A stretch of 64,000 nt of DNA from an uncultured Desulfovibrio sp. (GCA_913063155.1 CAJXYU010000008.1:1-64000); one strand, 5' to 3'; counted from the stretch's first letter, positions 26,471 through 35,880 are shown. Notes: generated by a model from the letters alone, not told the origin. Program-made: numbers and translations.

Positions 26471-28788
26471 ATGCCCTTGATCCATCGGCACCTCAAGCGA
26501 CTTCCTCTCAGGACAAAGCTCTTCATCGGAACTTCGCTGGGAACCCTGTTGGTGGTGGCTGCAAGCAGCCTGCTTTTATTCTGGATCATGCATTCCACGA
26601 TCGAACGGGACATAAGAAAAAATCTCTCAAACAGTACTGCTTCCATTCTCAATCTTGTCCAAACCACAGTAAAAACAGCGATTCGCAACCGCCTCCGAGC
26701 AGTGGCCGAAAAGAATCGGGACGTGGTGGCCCATTTCCACCAGTTGTCCCAACAAGGACACATGAGCGAGAAGGAAGCAAAATCCAGAGCGGCCGACGTG
26801 CTTTTGAGCCAGACCATCGGAGAAACCGGATACCTGTTCTGCGTGGACAGTAATAGTACCCTGCGGGTCCACCCCCATGAGACGATGCAGGGCGCCGACA
26901 TCAGCCAATATCCCTTCAGCAGGGTCCAGGTAGCACAAAAAAACGGATATGTGGAATACGAGTGGGCCAACCCCGACGAGCCTGCCCCACGGGGTAAGGC
27001 TTTATACATGACGTATTTTGCTCCATGGGACTGGATTATCTCCGCTTCGTCATACCGGAATGAGTTCCTGGGGCTGGTCCAGTTGGACGATTTCCGGGAA
27101 GGGGTTCTTGCCCATACGTTCGGCGACACCGGGTATTCCTTCATCATGGATTACAACGGAACGCTGGTCATCCATCCCAGTCTTGAAGGCGTCAATGTCC
27201 TCACCACGGTCGACTCAAAAGGCAAAGCGTTTCCTACGGGACTCCTGGAAAACGACAACGGCACCATAATATACGATTTGATCACCCCGGGAGAAGAGCA
27301 ATACAGGACGAAAATTGCCGTGTACGACTCGATTCCGGAACTCGGATGGAAGATCGCTTCCACAGGCTATCTCGATGAAATCGAACGTCCCCTCTACCTG
27401 CTGACGTATGTGGTTGCCGGAACGACTGTGGTCATGATGCTTCTGCTTTTCCTCATGTCATGGTGGGTCGCAAGCATCGCTACCAAACCGCTCCCTTTGC
27501 TGATGCATGCCTTCGAGGAAGGCTCGCGGGGCAATCTCTCCCTTCGCATGGACGACAAACTGGGCGGCGAGTTCGGTCGGCTGGCATCATATTACAATCA
27601 TTTCATGGACAGCCTGGAAGACTCACGCACGCGGCTCGCCGAGTCCGAGGAAAAATACCGGACGATTTTCGAACAGGCGGTCGAGGGTATGTTCCAGGCC
27701 CTGCCGGAAGGAAGACTCGTGAACATCAACCCTGCCATGGCCCGCATTTTCGGGTATTGCGACCCTGAAGAGATGCTGTCTGAAGTAGGCGATGCCACCG
27801 AGCAGCTTTTCGTTGACCCGGCGGACATGGACGCTCTGTACAGAGACCTGCTCGACAAGAGAAAGGTGCTTGGCGCTCCCATCCGCCTGCGCCGCCGCGA
27901 CCGCAGCGCCTTTTGGGGAGAAGTGTCTGAGAGAATCGTTTTTGACAACAAGGGGAATTTTGTTCTCATTGAAGGCATTCTCAAGGATGTCACTGCACAA
28001 CATGAATTCATGACAACCCTCTCCAAGGCCAAGGCCGAAGCGGAGGCCGCCAGTCAGCTCAAGTCGGATTTTCTGGTCACCGTATCGCATGAAATGCGCA
28101 CCCCACTGACATCGATGCTGGGGTTCGCCCGAATGGTAAAAAAACAATTGCAAGCCAAGGTTGCCCCCTCACTTGACCCGACAAATCGAGATATCGCCAG
28201 AACAATCGATAGAGCCGCTGAAAACCTGAACATCTGGAGACGGAAAGTTCGCGCCTGGCACACCTCATCGACAACATGCTGGATTTTGCGCGCCTGGAAG
28301 CCGGAGAAATGTTCCTGTGTATCAAGCCGATCCGCCCCAGGGAATTGGCGGAACAGGCCATGGAAACCGTGTCCGTGGCAGCCCATGCAAAAGGACTGTC
28401 CCTGGAACTTGAAGTGGACGAAGGGCTGCCCGACGTTGTTGCCGATCATGACCGCATCCTCCAGGTACTGACGCATCTGTTGAGCAACGCCGTGAAATTC
28501 ACTTCAACGGGACGCGTATCCCTGTCGGCCATCCAACATGAAAATGAAATGGAGTTTGCCGTCAGGGATACCGGCTCGGGAATTCCACCGGAATCCCGGA
28601 ATCACATATTCGATCATTTCACGCAGCTTGGAAATATCATGACCGACAAGCCTCAAGGCACAGGCCTGGGGCTGGCCCTGTGCCGAAGTATCCTGGCGCT
28701 GCACCACGGCCGCATATGGGTTGAATCCGAACTGGGCCAAGGCAGTGTATTCCACTTCACACTTCCCTTGTCTGTCGAAAAAACCTGA
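26471..28788 (+). pseudogene. Cache-HAMP-PAS sensor histidine kinase with a frameshift
   Basis: A membrane sensor kinase of about 772 codons. Order: membrane helix 1 (about 12-35), double-Cache periplasmic domain (40-300), membrane helix 2 (310-335), HAMP, PAS (about 390-500), HisKA with the phospho-His in VSHEMRTPLTSML, then HATPase (DTGSGIPPE, GTGLGLALCRSIL). The frame breaks inside the second HisKA helix. The first frame runs on as nonsense to 28471, while LAHLIDNMLDFARLEAG and the ATPase continue in another frame to 28788. Adding one base at about 28232 (AACATC read as AACATCC) restores N-I-L-E-T-E-S-S-R-L. So it is a one-base deletion: a real mutation, phase variation or a sequencing error. 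Confidence 0.85.
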
Positions 28789-28831
28789 CGTTGCGAACGC
28801 TCCCCAGCCCTTTCACATAGGCAGAGCATCC

Positions 28832-28860
28832 TTGAGCGACCGACACCCTTCTGCTAAAGT
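28832..28860 (+). promoter_or_regulatory. Promoter-like site for the cytosine methyltransferase
   Basis: TTGAGC (28832-28837), 17-bp spacer, TAAAGT (28855-28860), 28 bp before the start codon. Confidence 0.4.
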
Positions 28861-28887
28861 CTGGAGAAATTCAAGAAACCACACACC

Positions 28888-29970
28888 ATGAAACACAAGC
28901 TAATCGACCTTTTCTCCGGTTGCGGGGGGATGACATTGGGTTTCGTTCATCCTGACTATTGCGGGAAGTTCGAATCCGTGTTTGCGCTCGACAATGATCA
29001 AGCCGCCATCAACAGCTACGCTGCGAACTTTGGGGATCACGCCGTGTGCGGTGACATTGAGGATTGGGTTTCTGGAGAGTGTGCTCAAAAAATCCCAGCG
29101 GCGGACATAGTGATTGGCGGGCCGCCTTGCCAAGGATTCAGCCTACTCAACAAGAAGCGCAAGGGCGATGAGCGAAGGGCTTTGTGGGAGCCGTACATGG
29201 ACATCGTTACTTTGTCCGGAGCTCGTGTCTTTGTGATTGAGAATGTGCAAGGGTTACTCAAAGCAGATGAGAAGAAGCAGATAGACAAGCGGGCCAAGAA
29301 TCTTGGCTTCGAAACTGCCTGCGCTCTCTTGAATGCTGCAGACTACGGAGCACCGCAGACCCGGAAACGTGGATTCATCGTCGGGTGGAAAAGATTAGAG
29401 GTTGAAGCGATTGCATTTCCTCCCAAGCAAACTCACACTTCCGACCCTGCACGAGATGACCTGCCGCAGTGGAGAACCGTCGCCGACATGATTTGCGACC
29501 TTCCGGAGCCGGAAGAGTTCGAAATCAGAAATGCCCCAGCACCGCTTGATCTACACTTCCGCCGCAATCCAACCGCCAAGAGCTTGATGAGATACAAAGC
29601 TGTTCCTCCAGGAGGAAACAGGTTCGACTTGCAACACAATGCACCGGAAATTACACCCAACTGCTGGATCAAAAAGACCTCGGGAGGGACAGACCTTTTT
29701 GGGCGTTTGTGGTGGGATCGCCCGTCAGTGACAATACGAACGGAGTTTTTCAAGCCGGAAAAAGGAAGATACCTGCATCCCGAGCAGCATCGCCCAATCA
29801 CACACAGAGAAGCCGCCAGACTTATGGGCTTTCCCGACAGCTTCATCTTCAAGGGTAAGAAAATTGAAGTGGCTCGCCAGATCGGTAACGCAGTGCCGCC
29901 GGATATGGCTGCTGCTGTTGCAAAGGCAATTGCCGAAGTCCTTGATTTGAATACCAAGAAGGCCGCTTGA
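28888..29970 (+). CDS. DNA (cytosine-5-)-methyltransferase, orphan
   Basis: A 360-aa C5-cytosine methyltransferase. Motif I is DLFSGCGGMTLGF. The catalytic Cys is in GGPPCQGFS (motif IV), ENV is in FVIENVQG (motif VI), QTRKRGF is motif VIII, and IGNAVPP (motif X) closes the protein. The target recognition part lies about 190-290 and its site cannot be predicted. Base composition looks lower in GC than the flanking genes. No restriction endonuclease or vsr gene is adjacent. It sits between a truncated integrase and the kinase, so it was probably brought in by an element inserted at tRNA-Leu. Confidence 0.93.
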   Translation: MKHKLIDLFSGCGGMTLGFVHPDYCGKFESVFALDNDQAAINSYAANFGDHAVCGDIEDWVSGECAQKIPAADIVIGGPPCQGFSLLNKKRKGDERRALWEPYMDIVTLSGARVFVIENVQGLLKADEKKQIDKRAKNLGFETACALLNAADYGAPQTRKRGFIVGWKRLEVEAIAFPPKQTHTSDPARDDLPQWRTVADMICDLPEPEEFEIRNAPAPLDLHFRRNPTAKSLMRYKAVPPGGNRFDLQHNAPEITPNCWIKKTSGGTDLFGRLWWDRPSVTIRTEFFKPEKGRYLHPEQHRPITHREAARLMGFPDSFIFKGKKIEVARQIGNAVPPDMAAAVAKAIAEVLDLNTKKAA

Positions 29971-30013
29971 TTTTACTCCTTGTTGTCCAAAGATCGGAGA
30001 TACAAGTACCTGT

Positions 30014-30328
30014 TTACCTTGCCGGCTCCAACGAGAAGAATAGAGGTGGTTCCGGTTGTTCGGACAGTTTGGCGGCAGAATTAAGGTGGAGCCTGGTACT
30101 CACTACGCCGAAAAAGCGTTCGTGCTCGACCTCCATTATGAACTTGGCTTCGTACTGTTTGGCCTTTTTGAGCGTGGCGGCGGTCTTCGTGACTCGTTTC
30201 CCTCTGGCATTCGTCACAATCACTTTGTAGCGACATCTGGAGCTCAGAGAAGCGCCACAACGCTTACACTTCCGTAGGCTTAAAGAAGAATTGGATTTGC
30301 AGGATTTGCAGATAATATTGATCACCAT
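30014..30328 (-). pseudogene. Truncated phage-type integrase (N-terminal remnant)
   Basis: A 104-aa frame with a zinc-ribbon-like start (CKSCKSN, then CKRCGASL) and a segment YKVIVTNARGKRVTKTA followed by KAKQYEAKF. This matches the arm-site-binding N-terminus of tyrosine integrases. After about residue 74 the reading changes to unrelated sequence and stops; the catalytic domain is missing. It is transcribed away from the tRNA-Leu gene 212 bp away, the usual arrangement of an integrase at its attachment site. It is most likely a deletion remnant of an integrated element. Confidence 0.6.
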
Positions 30329-30350
30329 TTCTCTTCTCCATTGCCGGAAT

Positions 30351-30470
30351 GGGGTGAAAACTAAGTGAAATCATGTAGGTACTCCCACTACGAAATTCAC
30401 CCCGAACAAGCGCATTTATGCCCGTCAATTCGGGCAGTTGAACTACACTCGTTCACTTTCAATTCACCCC
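30351..30470. repeat. Three GGGGTGAA boxes between integrase remnant and tRNA-Leu
   Basis: GGGGTGAA occurs at 30351-30358 (plus) and as its complement TTCACCCC at 30396-30403 and 30463-30470. The outer two continue as related GGGGTGAAaacTaAGTGAA and GGGGTGAAttgaAAGTGAA. Short spaced repeats next to an integrase end are typical of arm-type integrase binding sites. Confidence 0.45.
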
Positions 30471-30497
30471 AAAGAAGAAATCTGACTTCAAAAAGCC

Positions 30498-30531
30498 AAA
30501 AGGGATACCAGCAAATGCTGATATCCCTTTT
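30498..30531 (-). terminator. Terminator of tRNA-Leu
   Basis: AAAAGGGATAtCAGCA-TT-TGCTGgTATCCCTTTT on the minus strand, nearly perfect, followed by GGCTTTTT, 9 bp past the tRNA 3' end. Confidence 0.75.
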
Positions 30532-30539
30532 GATTTCAA

Positions 30540-30626
30540 TGGTACCGAGGGAGAGACTCGAACTCTCAAGGCCTTGCGACCGGCGGATTTTGAATCCGCT
30601 GCGTCTACCAATTCCGCCACCCCGGC
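30540..30626 (-). tRNA. tRNA-Leu (anticodon CAA)
   Basis: An 87-nt type II tRNA: 5' GCCGGGGTGGCGGAATTGG, D-loop GGTAGACGC, anticodon arm GCGGA-TTCAAAA-TCCGC giving CAA (reads UUG), a long variable arm, T-loop GTTCGAGTC, and an encoded CCA end. The acceptor stem pairs 7/7 with two G-T wobbles. The 3' end faces the integrase remnant, so it is the probable attachment site. Confidence 0.95.
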
Positions 30627-30639
30627 ACGGAAGACGATT

Positions 30640-30669
30640 TACATAGGGCAGACAGACCGCTTCTGTCAA
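30640..30669 (-). promoter_or_regulatory. Promoter of tRNA-Leu
   Basis: On the minus strand TTGACA (30669-30664), 18-bp spacer, TATGTA (30645-30640), 13 bp before the tRNA 5' end. Confidence 0.6.
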
Positions 30670-30688
30670 CAGATTGTCGCAAAAGCCG

Positions 30689-31066
30689 TCAACTGCCTCC
30701 GGCACCGAACTTCAAAAAATGTTTGGCCCAAAAGGTCTCGGAATCGGCAGGAGCCTCCTCGCGGTCATCCATGGCATAGTCCCGCACCACTTTCGCAACC
30801 CGCAGCCGGTAGTGTTTGTAGAACGTCTCCCGGCCCAAGGTTTGGGCCGCGCGATGAAGTGCATGGTTGCGCCACTTTTCGATAGCCTCCTCGCTCTCCC
30901 AAAAAGAAAGGCTCAGACGCATTCCGCCGCCCGAGACATCTTCGTACGTTGTTCTGGAAATCAAACCTTCCTGGTCTTTTTCCATTTCCCCGATCTGCTG
31001 CGCGATCCTGCGGTATTCTTCCCCACCGTCGCCCGATGGCAACGACTCGAATATGACTGCGTACAT
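30689..31066 (-). CDS. Antibiotic biosynthesis monooxygenase-like (ABM) domain protein
   Basis: A 125-aa small alpha-beta barrel protein: MYAVIFESLP start, EEYRRIAQQIGEM, a strand-rich middle (LSLSFWESEEAIEKWRNHALHRAAQ) typical of ABM/heme-monooxygenase-like dimers, and a C-terminal extension. The ATG at 31066 is chosen since GAGGAG lies 8 bp upstream; an ATG at 31087 lacks a site. The family is broad, so the substrate is unknown. Confidence 0.72.
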   Translation of the reverse strand: MYAVIFESLPSGDGGEEYRRIAQQIGEMEKDQEGLISRTTYEDVSGGGMRLSLSFWESEEAIEKWRNHALHRAAQTLGRETFYKHYRLRVAKVVRDYAMDDREEAPADSETFWAKHFLKFGAGGS

Positions 31067-31250
31067 GAAGCTACTCCTCATAAACATGGATAGAAATCAA
31101 ACATGAGCGTCAGTGAATACGGCAGTCCCGCCTGCCCAACCATCACTTTCTTGCGGTTCTCGCCGGAATCCCGCCATGCCGCTTGACGCCATATTCAGGG
31201 GACATTAATCTCGCGCAACTCCACCCGTCCGACAATCAAAGGATTTTGCT

Positions 31251-31955
31251 ATGATACCAGTAGGCTCCCTGACCAACGCCGCCGCCATCATCCTGGGCAG
31301 CCTGGTGGGCTGTATGCTCCACAGCCGCTTCCCCGAGCGCATCCGCACCATCGTGTTCCAGGGCCTCGGTCTGTGCACCCTGCTCATCGGCATGCAGATG
31401 GCCTTCAAGGTCCAGGACATCCTGGTGGTCATTTTCAGCATATTGTTCGGCGGCATCAGCGGCGAAATCCTGCGGCTGGACACCCTGTTCGAACGCCTGG
31501 GCAACCGTTTCAAAACCGCACTGAAGTCGGACAACCCCAAATTCACCGAAGGGCTGATCACGGCCTCGCTCATCTTCTGCATCGGGGCCATGTCCATCGT
31601 GGGCTCGCTGGAGGAAGGCGTCAGCGGCGATCCCACCGTGCTTTACACCAAATCCATCCTGGACGGCTTCGCATCCGTGGCCTTGGCCTCCACCTTCGGC
31701 TCCGGAGTGCTCTTCTCCTTCATCCCGGTCCTTCTCTACCAGGGGGCGCTGACCCTGTTCGCCGGTGCGTTCCAAGGCTACTTCCCGCCCGAACTCATTG
31801 CCCAACTTTCGGCCACGGGCGGCCTGCTCATCGTGGGCATCGGCATCACCCTTCTGGAGATCAAGGAAATCAGACTTTCCAATCTGCTTCCGTCCCTGAT
31901 CTTTGTGGTGGTGCTGACACCGCTGGCGGCCGGACTCAAAGCCCTGGTCGGCTAA
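31251..31955 (+). CDS. DUF554 family membrane protein
   Basis: A 234-aa integral membrane protein of the DUF554/YdfK type, with about seven hydrophobic segments, MIPVGSLTNAAAIILGSLVG at the start, KFTEGLITASLIFCIGAMSI in the middle and a GGLLIVGIGI repeat. Function of the family is not established. The gene converges on a small minus-strand gene with a 4-bp overlap. Confidence 0.85.
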   Translation: MIPVGSLTNAAAIILGSLVGCMLHSRFPERIRTIVFQGLGLCTLLIGMQMAFKVQDILVVIFSILFGGISGEILRLDTLFERLGNRFKTALKSDNPKFTEGLITASLIFCIGAMSIVGSLEEGVSGDPTVLYTKSILDGFASVALASTFGSGVLFSFIPVLLYQGALTLFAGAFQGYFPPELIAQLSATGGLLIVGIGITLLEIKEIRLSNLLPSLIFVVVLTPLAAGLKALVG

Positions 31956-32167
31956 TCCTCTTTCTTCCCGGCTTTGGACCGTTCCTTTTTGGAATCGCCG
32001 CAATCGCCCAGGCCGCAATCCTCGCCGCGATCGTAGACGTGATCGTCATAGTCCTGGCCGCGGTAATACTTGGACCCGGTGTAATCCGGCCCGGGGCGGG
32101 GCTTGCGCCGCCTGCTCTCGCCGGTCAACAAATTCCTGATCATCTGAACGACGAAAAACGGATTCAT
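31952..32167 (-). CDS. Small hypothetical protein (71 aa)
   Basis: Starts MNPFFVVQMIRNLL, then a charged, Asp/Tyr-rich tail (DYTGSKYYRGQDYDDHVYD) with CGLGDCGD and a Lys-rich end. The start overlaps the antiporter stop in ATGA, so it is translationally coupled to it. The short hydrophobic N-terminus could touch the membrane. I do not recognise the family; an accessory role to the antiporter is only suggested by coupling. Confidence 0.6.
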   Translation of the reverse strand: MNPFFVVQMIRNLLTGESRRRKPRPGPDYTGSKYYRGQDYDDHVYDRGEDCGLGDCGDSKKERSKAGKKED

Positions 32168-34167
32168 GTCTGTTCCTCGCTGACGGGTTGGGTGAACAGC
32201 CACGCCTTGGCAGTGATGTCCTTGCGCAGGCCGAACACGTAGACCTGGTCTCCCCGCTCCAGCCGAAACCGGCCGTGCGGGTTGCGGTGCAGTTCTTCGC
32301 CGCGCATGACGGCAACGGCCGTGAGGCCATGTTCCTTGCGCAGGGCGATCTGCTCCAGCGTAGCCCCTGCAAGCGGAGCGTCTTCGCAGACCGTGAGCAC
32401 GGTCAGGTCCATATCCGAAAAGCGGCCGAACTTGATAAGCGGCGACGGCTCCTTGCCGCTGTTTTCCATGAAGCTACCATACCCTTCGGCGCGGATCACC
32501 TCAGAAAAACGTTCAACCTCGGCATGGGGCACCAGATATCGGGCCAGCACCCGGCTGAACAACTCCATGGAGCTCTCCAGGTCTTCGGGCACCACCTCGG
32601 CGGCTCCCAGCCCGTAAAGGTCCTTCATCTCCGAATGAAATCGGGTGCGCACGATGATGTGCAGGGCCGGATTGAGGCGATGGGCCACGTCCACAATGCG
32701 CCTGGTTCCGGCCGCGTCCGACACGGTGATGGCCAGCACGCGTGCCTGCTCCGCCTCGGCATGGCGCAACACCTCCGGCAGGGAGGCGTCGCCGTAGTGG
32801 ATATTTCGTCCCGCCTTGCGTTCCCTGGTGACGGTTTCGGCGTTGACGTCGAGCACCACATAGGGAATTCCGGCAACCTCGGCGGCCCTGGCGATATTGC
32901 GACCTCCCAGGCCAAATCCGCTGATGATCAGATGGTCCTTGAGTTTCTCACCGGTGGGTTCGGCAATGTCCCTGCGCCTGAACACGGCCCAGTTTCGGAG
33001 GCCGGGTAGCTTCATGGCCCTGTCGGCCAGGGCGGGAGCGACGTTGAACAGAAACGGAGTGGCCAGCATGGTCAGGACGCTGGCGGCCAGGAAAAGCTGG
33101 TAGCCCTGTTCGGTGATCATACCGTGGCTCATGCCCACCCCGGCAAGAACAAAGGAGAATTCGCCCACCTGGGAAAGCTGCAGCCCGGAAATGACCGCCG
33201 AATGGCCGGACCGGCCCATGACCACGGCGGACACCCAGGCCACCAGCGCCTTGAGCACCAGGATGACCAGGGTAACGACCAGAACCAGCCCCGGATTGGA
33301 TGCCACGAAACCGAGACTGAGCAGCATGCCCACCGAGACGAAGAAAAAACTGACGAAGACGTCCTTGAAAGGCAGGATGCCGCCCAAGGCGTTGACGCTG
33401 TATTCCGAGTCGGAAACGATGGCCCCGGCAATGAATGCGCCCAGGGAAAGGGAGAGCCCCATGCTGTAGGTCAAGGATGCGACGGAAAAACACAGCCCCA
33501 TGGTGGTGGTCAGGAAAAGCACCTGGCTGCGGGTGCGCACCACCTGCTCCAGCACGAAGGGCACCACCCAGCGCGAGCAGACATAGACCAGCAGGAAGAC
33601 GCCGGCCAGCTTGATCGCCAGGGCGAGCACGGTATTCGTGACGGAGCCGGAGACACCGGCCATCATGGGCAGCAGCAGCATCATGGGCACCACGGCCAGA
33701 TCCTGAAAAATGAGCACGGTCGTGGTGAAGCGGCCGTAAGGGCTCTCGCCCTCGGCCCGTTCCTGCAGCAGGCTGAGAACGATTGCCGTGCTGGAAAGAG
33801 CTGCCAGGAACCCGAGGAAGACGGACTTCTGCGGGTCGAAGCCGTACATCAGGCCCAGGACGGCCACCAGGGCGATGGTCAACAATACCTGAATGCTGCC
33901 GCCGCCGAACACCGCGTCCTTGTACCGGACCAGCTTTTCCAGGGAAAACTCCACGCCGATGCAAAAAAGGAGGAAAATGACGCCCACTTCGGCCAGCACC
34001 TCTACAAGGTGAACCTCGCCCACCAACCCGAGACCGTGCGGCCCGCACAATGCGCCCGTGAGCAGAAAACCCACGATGGCGGGCAGGTTGAAGCGGTTGC
34101 AGACCAGCAGCACGAAGATGGCCAGCACAAAAATGACCACGATGTCGTGAAAGACGGACATTTCCAT
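32164..34167 (-). CDS. Monovalent cation:proton antiporter-2 with TrkA domains (Kef/Ybal-like)
   Basis: A 667-aa CPA2 transporter. Residues 1-380 hold about twelve membrane segments with LTGALCGPHGLGLV, FLGFLAALSSTAIVLSLL and SLSLGAFIAGA. A TrkA-N domain follows (HLIISGFGLGGRNIAR, an NAD-binding GxGxxG-type loop), then a TrkA-C domain at the end. It should exchange K+ or Na+ for H+ under nucleotide control. The start at 34167 (or 34161) is preferred, with GGTGG just upstream; a longer frame from 34227 lacks a site. Confidence 0.9.
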   Translation of the reverse strand: MEMSVFHDIVVIFVLAIFVLLVCNRFNLPAIVGFLLTGALCGPHGLGLVGEVHLVEVLAEVGVIFLLFCIGVEFSLEKLVRYKDAVFGGGSIQVLLTIALVAVLGLMYGFDPQKSVFLGFLAALSSTAIVLSLLQERAEGESPYGRFTTTVLIFQDLAVVPMMLLLPMMAGVSGSVTNTVLALAIKLAGVFLLVYVCSRWVVPFVLEQVVRTRSQVLFLTTTMGLCFSVASLTYSMGLSLSLGAFIAGAIVSDSEYSVNALGGILPFKDVFVSFFFVSVGMLLSLGFVASNPGLVLVVTLVILVLKALVAWVSAVVMGRSGHSAVISGLQLSQVGEFSFVLAGVGMSHGMITEQGYQLFLAASVLTMLATPFLFNVAPALADRAMKLPGLRNWAVFRRRDIAEPTGEKLKDHLIISGFGLGGRNIARAAEVAGIPYVVLDVNAETVTRERKAGRNIHYGDASLPEVLRHAEAEQARVLAITVSDAAGTRRIVDVAHRLNPALHIIVRTRFHSEMKDLYGLGAAEVVPEDLESSMELFSRVLARYLVPHAEVERFSEVIRAEGYGSFMENSGKEPSPLIKFGRFSDMDLTVLTVCEDAPLAGATLEQIALRKEHGLTAVAVMRGEELHRNPHGRFRLERGDQVYVFGLRKDITAKAWLFTQPVSEEQT

Positions 34168-34223
34168 AATCCACCCATATGGGCAACGGGCCGCAAATGC
34201 AACGCAAAGCCGAAATTTCCACA

Positions 34224-34251
34224 ACAAAAAGCCCGCTTTTTACGGCGGGCT
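34224..34251 (-). terminator. Intrinsic terminator downstream of the 34277-34744 gene
   Basis: On the minus strand AAGCCCGC and GCGGGCTT form an 8-bp stem with an 8-nt loop followed by TTTTTGTTG. Confidence 0.75.
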
Positions 34252-34276
34252 TCATCATTTCATTTTTCTGTCGTCC

Positions 34277-34744
34277 CTATTTCCCGGAACCACAGCTTGT
34301 ACAGCGGCCTTTCTTGAATTTGCGGATAGGGGCTTCAGGATCGAGCAGGACAGGCTCCTCGCCTGCTTCAAGCTGTCCCTTTTCACGAGCGTATTCAATG
34401 AGATCCTCGAAAATGACCTGCACCTCGTCCACGGACACGTTGTCCTTCATCATGTCCGTGCGGTATTCTTCGCGGTCGAAACCTGCGGCCCACGTTTTTT
34501 CACGCAGGTCGCTCCAGGCCCCGATCTTGGGGGCCTCAATGGGCTTGCTGCTCTGACGGACCGAGACCTCAAAGGCCTTGTACCCATAGACGTCGTCCAG
34601 GGTTTCGGCAGGGTCGCTGCCGTGCAGCGCGCTAGCCTGAATGGACATGACGAGCTTGAAACCGATGCCGATCTCCTTGAAGTACCGGCCGAACTTTTCG
34701 TGGCGGGTCGCCTCTTCGAGAAATTCCCTGAAATCACGGGCCAT
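34277..34744 (-). CDS. Hypothetical soluble protein
   Basis: A 155-aa acidic protein with no membrane segment. It starts MARDFREFLEEATRHEKFGRYF and ends in a basic, Cys-containing tail (KKGRCTSCGSGK) that could bind metal. AAAGGAG precedes the ATG. It stands alone with its own terminator, between rlmN and the antiporter. I do not recognise the family. Confidence 0.75.
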   Translation of the reverse strand: MARDFREFLEEATRHEKFGRYFKEIGIGFKLVMSIQASALHGSDPAETLDDVYGYKAFEVSVRQSSKPIEAPKIGAWSDLREKTWAAGFDREEYRTDMMKDNVSVDEVQVIFEDLIEYAREKGQLEAGEEPVLLDPEAPIRKFKKGRCTSCGSGK

Positions 34745-34830
34745 GAGAATACGCTCCTTTGACTGAGAATGGTACAGGACTGCATACCCTCAAAACAGGC
34801 GGCGTGACAAGAAAAACCGGATGAAAAAGC

Positions 34831-35880
34831 TTACTGTTCCGAGGCCTTGAGCTGGCCGCAGGCCGCCTTGATGTCCGCGCCCATGGAGCGGCGGATAAAG
34901 GCGGTGACGCCGTGCTTCCAGAGCCGCTTCTCAAAGGCCTCCACCTGTTCCCGGTCCGGGGCGCCGTACGGCATGCCCTCGGTGGCGTTGTAGGCGATGA
35001 GATTGACCTTGATACGGCTCTTGTCCACCAGCTTCGCCAGTTGGTCGGCGTGCTCCAGAGAATCGTTGACCCCCTTGAGCAGCAAATACTCGAAGGTGAT
35101 GCGCTCGCGCGGGCGCAGTGGGAATTCGGCCAGGCACTGCATGAGTTCGTCCAAGGGCGTCCGGGCGGCCTTGGGCATGATCTCGGCGCGCAATTCCTGA
35201 GTGGGTGCGTGCAGGGAAATGGCGGGCAGGGCCAGTTCGGTCTTGCCCAGAATGCGCAGCTGCTTGGGAAAACCCACGGTGGAGACCATGGACCTGCGCC
35301 AGGAAATGCTCAGCCCGTTCTCGTGCGGCAGAGTCTCCAGGGCGCGCAGCAGGTTGTCCAGATTCATGAGCGGTTCGCCCATGCCCATGTAAACCAGATT
35401 GCGGATGGGATTGGGGCCCTCAAGCTTGCCGAAGCCCTTGTCCAGCAGAAACTTGCGCCCCACCAGCACTTGGCCGAGAATTTCGCCCATGGTCATATTG
35501 CGCTCGAAACCGAGCAGGCCGGTGTTGCAGAACTTGCAGGCCATGGCGCAGCCCACCTGGGTGGACAGGCATTGGGAAAAACGCTCCTTGAATGGAATGA
35601 GCACGGTTTCGACGAGCTTGCCGTCGTGAAGCCTGAGCAGCAGCTTGACCGTGCCGTCACGGCTCTCCTGGGCCTTGGCTATCTCGGGCCAGGTGATGGA
35701 AGCCATGGCGGCCATCTTCTCACGCAGGGCCTTGCCCATATTGGTCATGGAGGCAAAATCGCGCACGCCTTTCTGCCAGATCCATTGAAAGATCTGGTCC
35801 GTGCGGAAGCGCGGCTGTTTGAGGTCTTCGACCACAAAGGCTTCCAGTTCGCTGTATGTCAGGTCGAGCAGATTGATCAT
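34831..35880 (-). CDS. rlmN: 23S rRNA (adenine(2503)-C(2))-methyltransferase RlmN
   Basis: A 349-aa radical SAM methyltransferase acting on A2503 of 23S rRNA (and tRNA in some bacteria). It shows FRTDQIFQWIWQKG, LCLSTQVGCAMACKFCNTG-type CX3CX2C cluster motif, MGMGEPLMN and the C-terminal methyl-carrying Cys region (ADIKAACGQL). The start at 35880 forms ATGA with the DUF4911 stop and gives the family length; an upstream ATG would add 29 unrelated residues. Confidence 0.95.
   Translation of the reverse strand: MINLLDLTYSELEAFVVEDLKQPRFRTDQIFQWIWQKGVRDFASMTNMGKALREKMAAMASITWPEIAKAQESRDGTVKLLLRLHDGKLVETVLIPFKERFSQCLSTQVGCAMACKFCNTGLLGFERNMTMGEILGQVLVGRKFLLDKGFGKLEGPNPIRNLVYMGMGEPLMNLDNLLRALETLPHENGLSISWRRSMVSTVGFPKQLRILGKTELALPAISLHAPTQELRAEIMPKAARTPLDELMQCLAEFPLRPRERITFEYLLLKGVNDSLEHADQLAKLVDKSRIKVNLIAYNATEGMPYGAPDREQVEAFEKRLWKHGVTAFIRRSMGADIKAACGQLKASEQ

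Noticed and set aside
28888..29970. A complete restriction-modification system
   Set aside because: No endonuclease, specificity or vsr gene on either side; only the methyltransferase is present.
33124..34317. A 397-codon plus-strand frame opposite the antiporter
   Set aside because: His/Gln/Glu-rich low-complexity translation typical of an antisense shadow.
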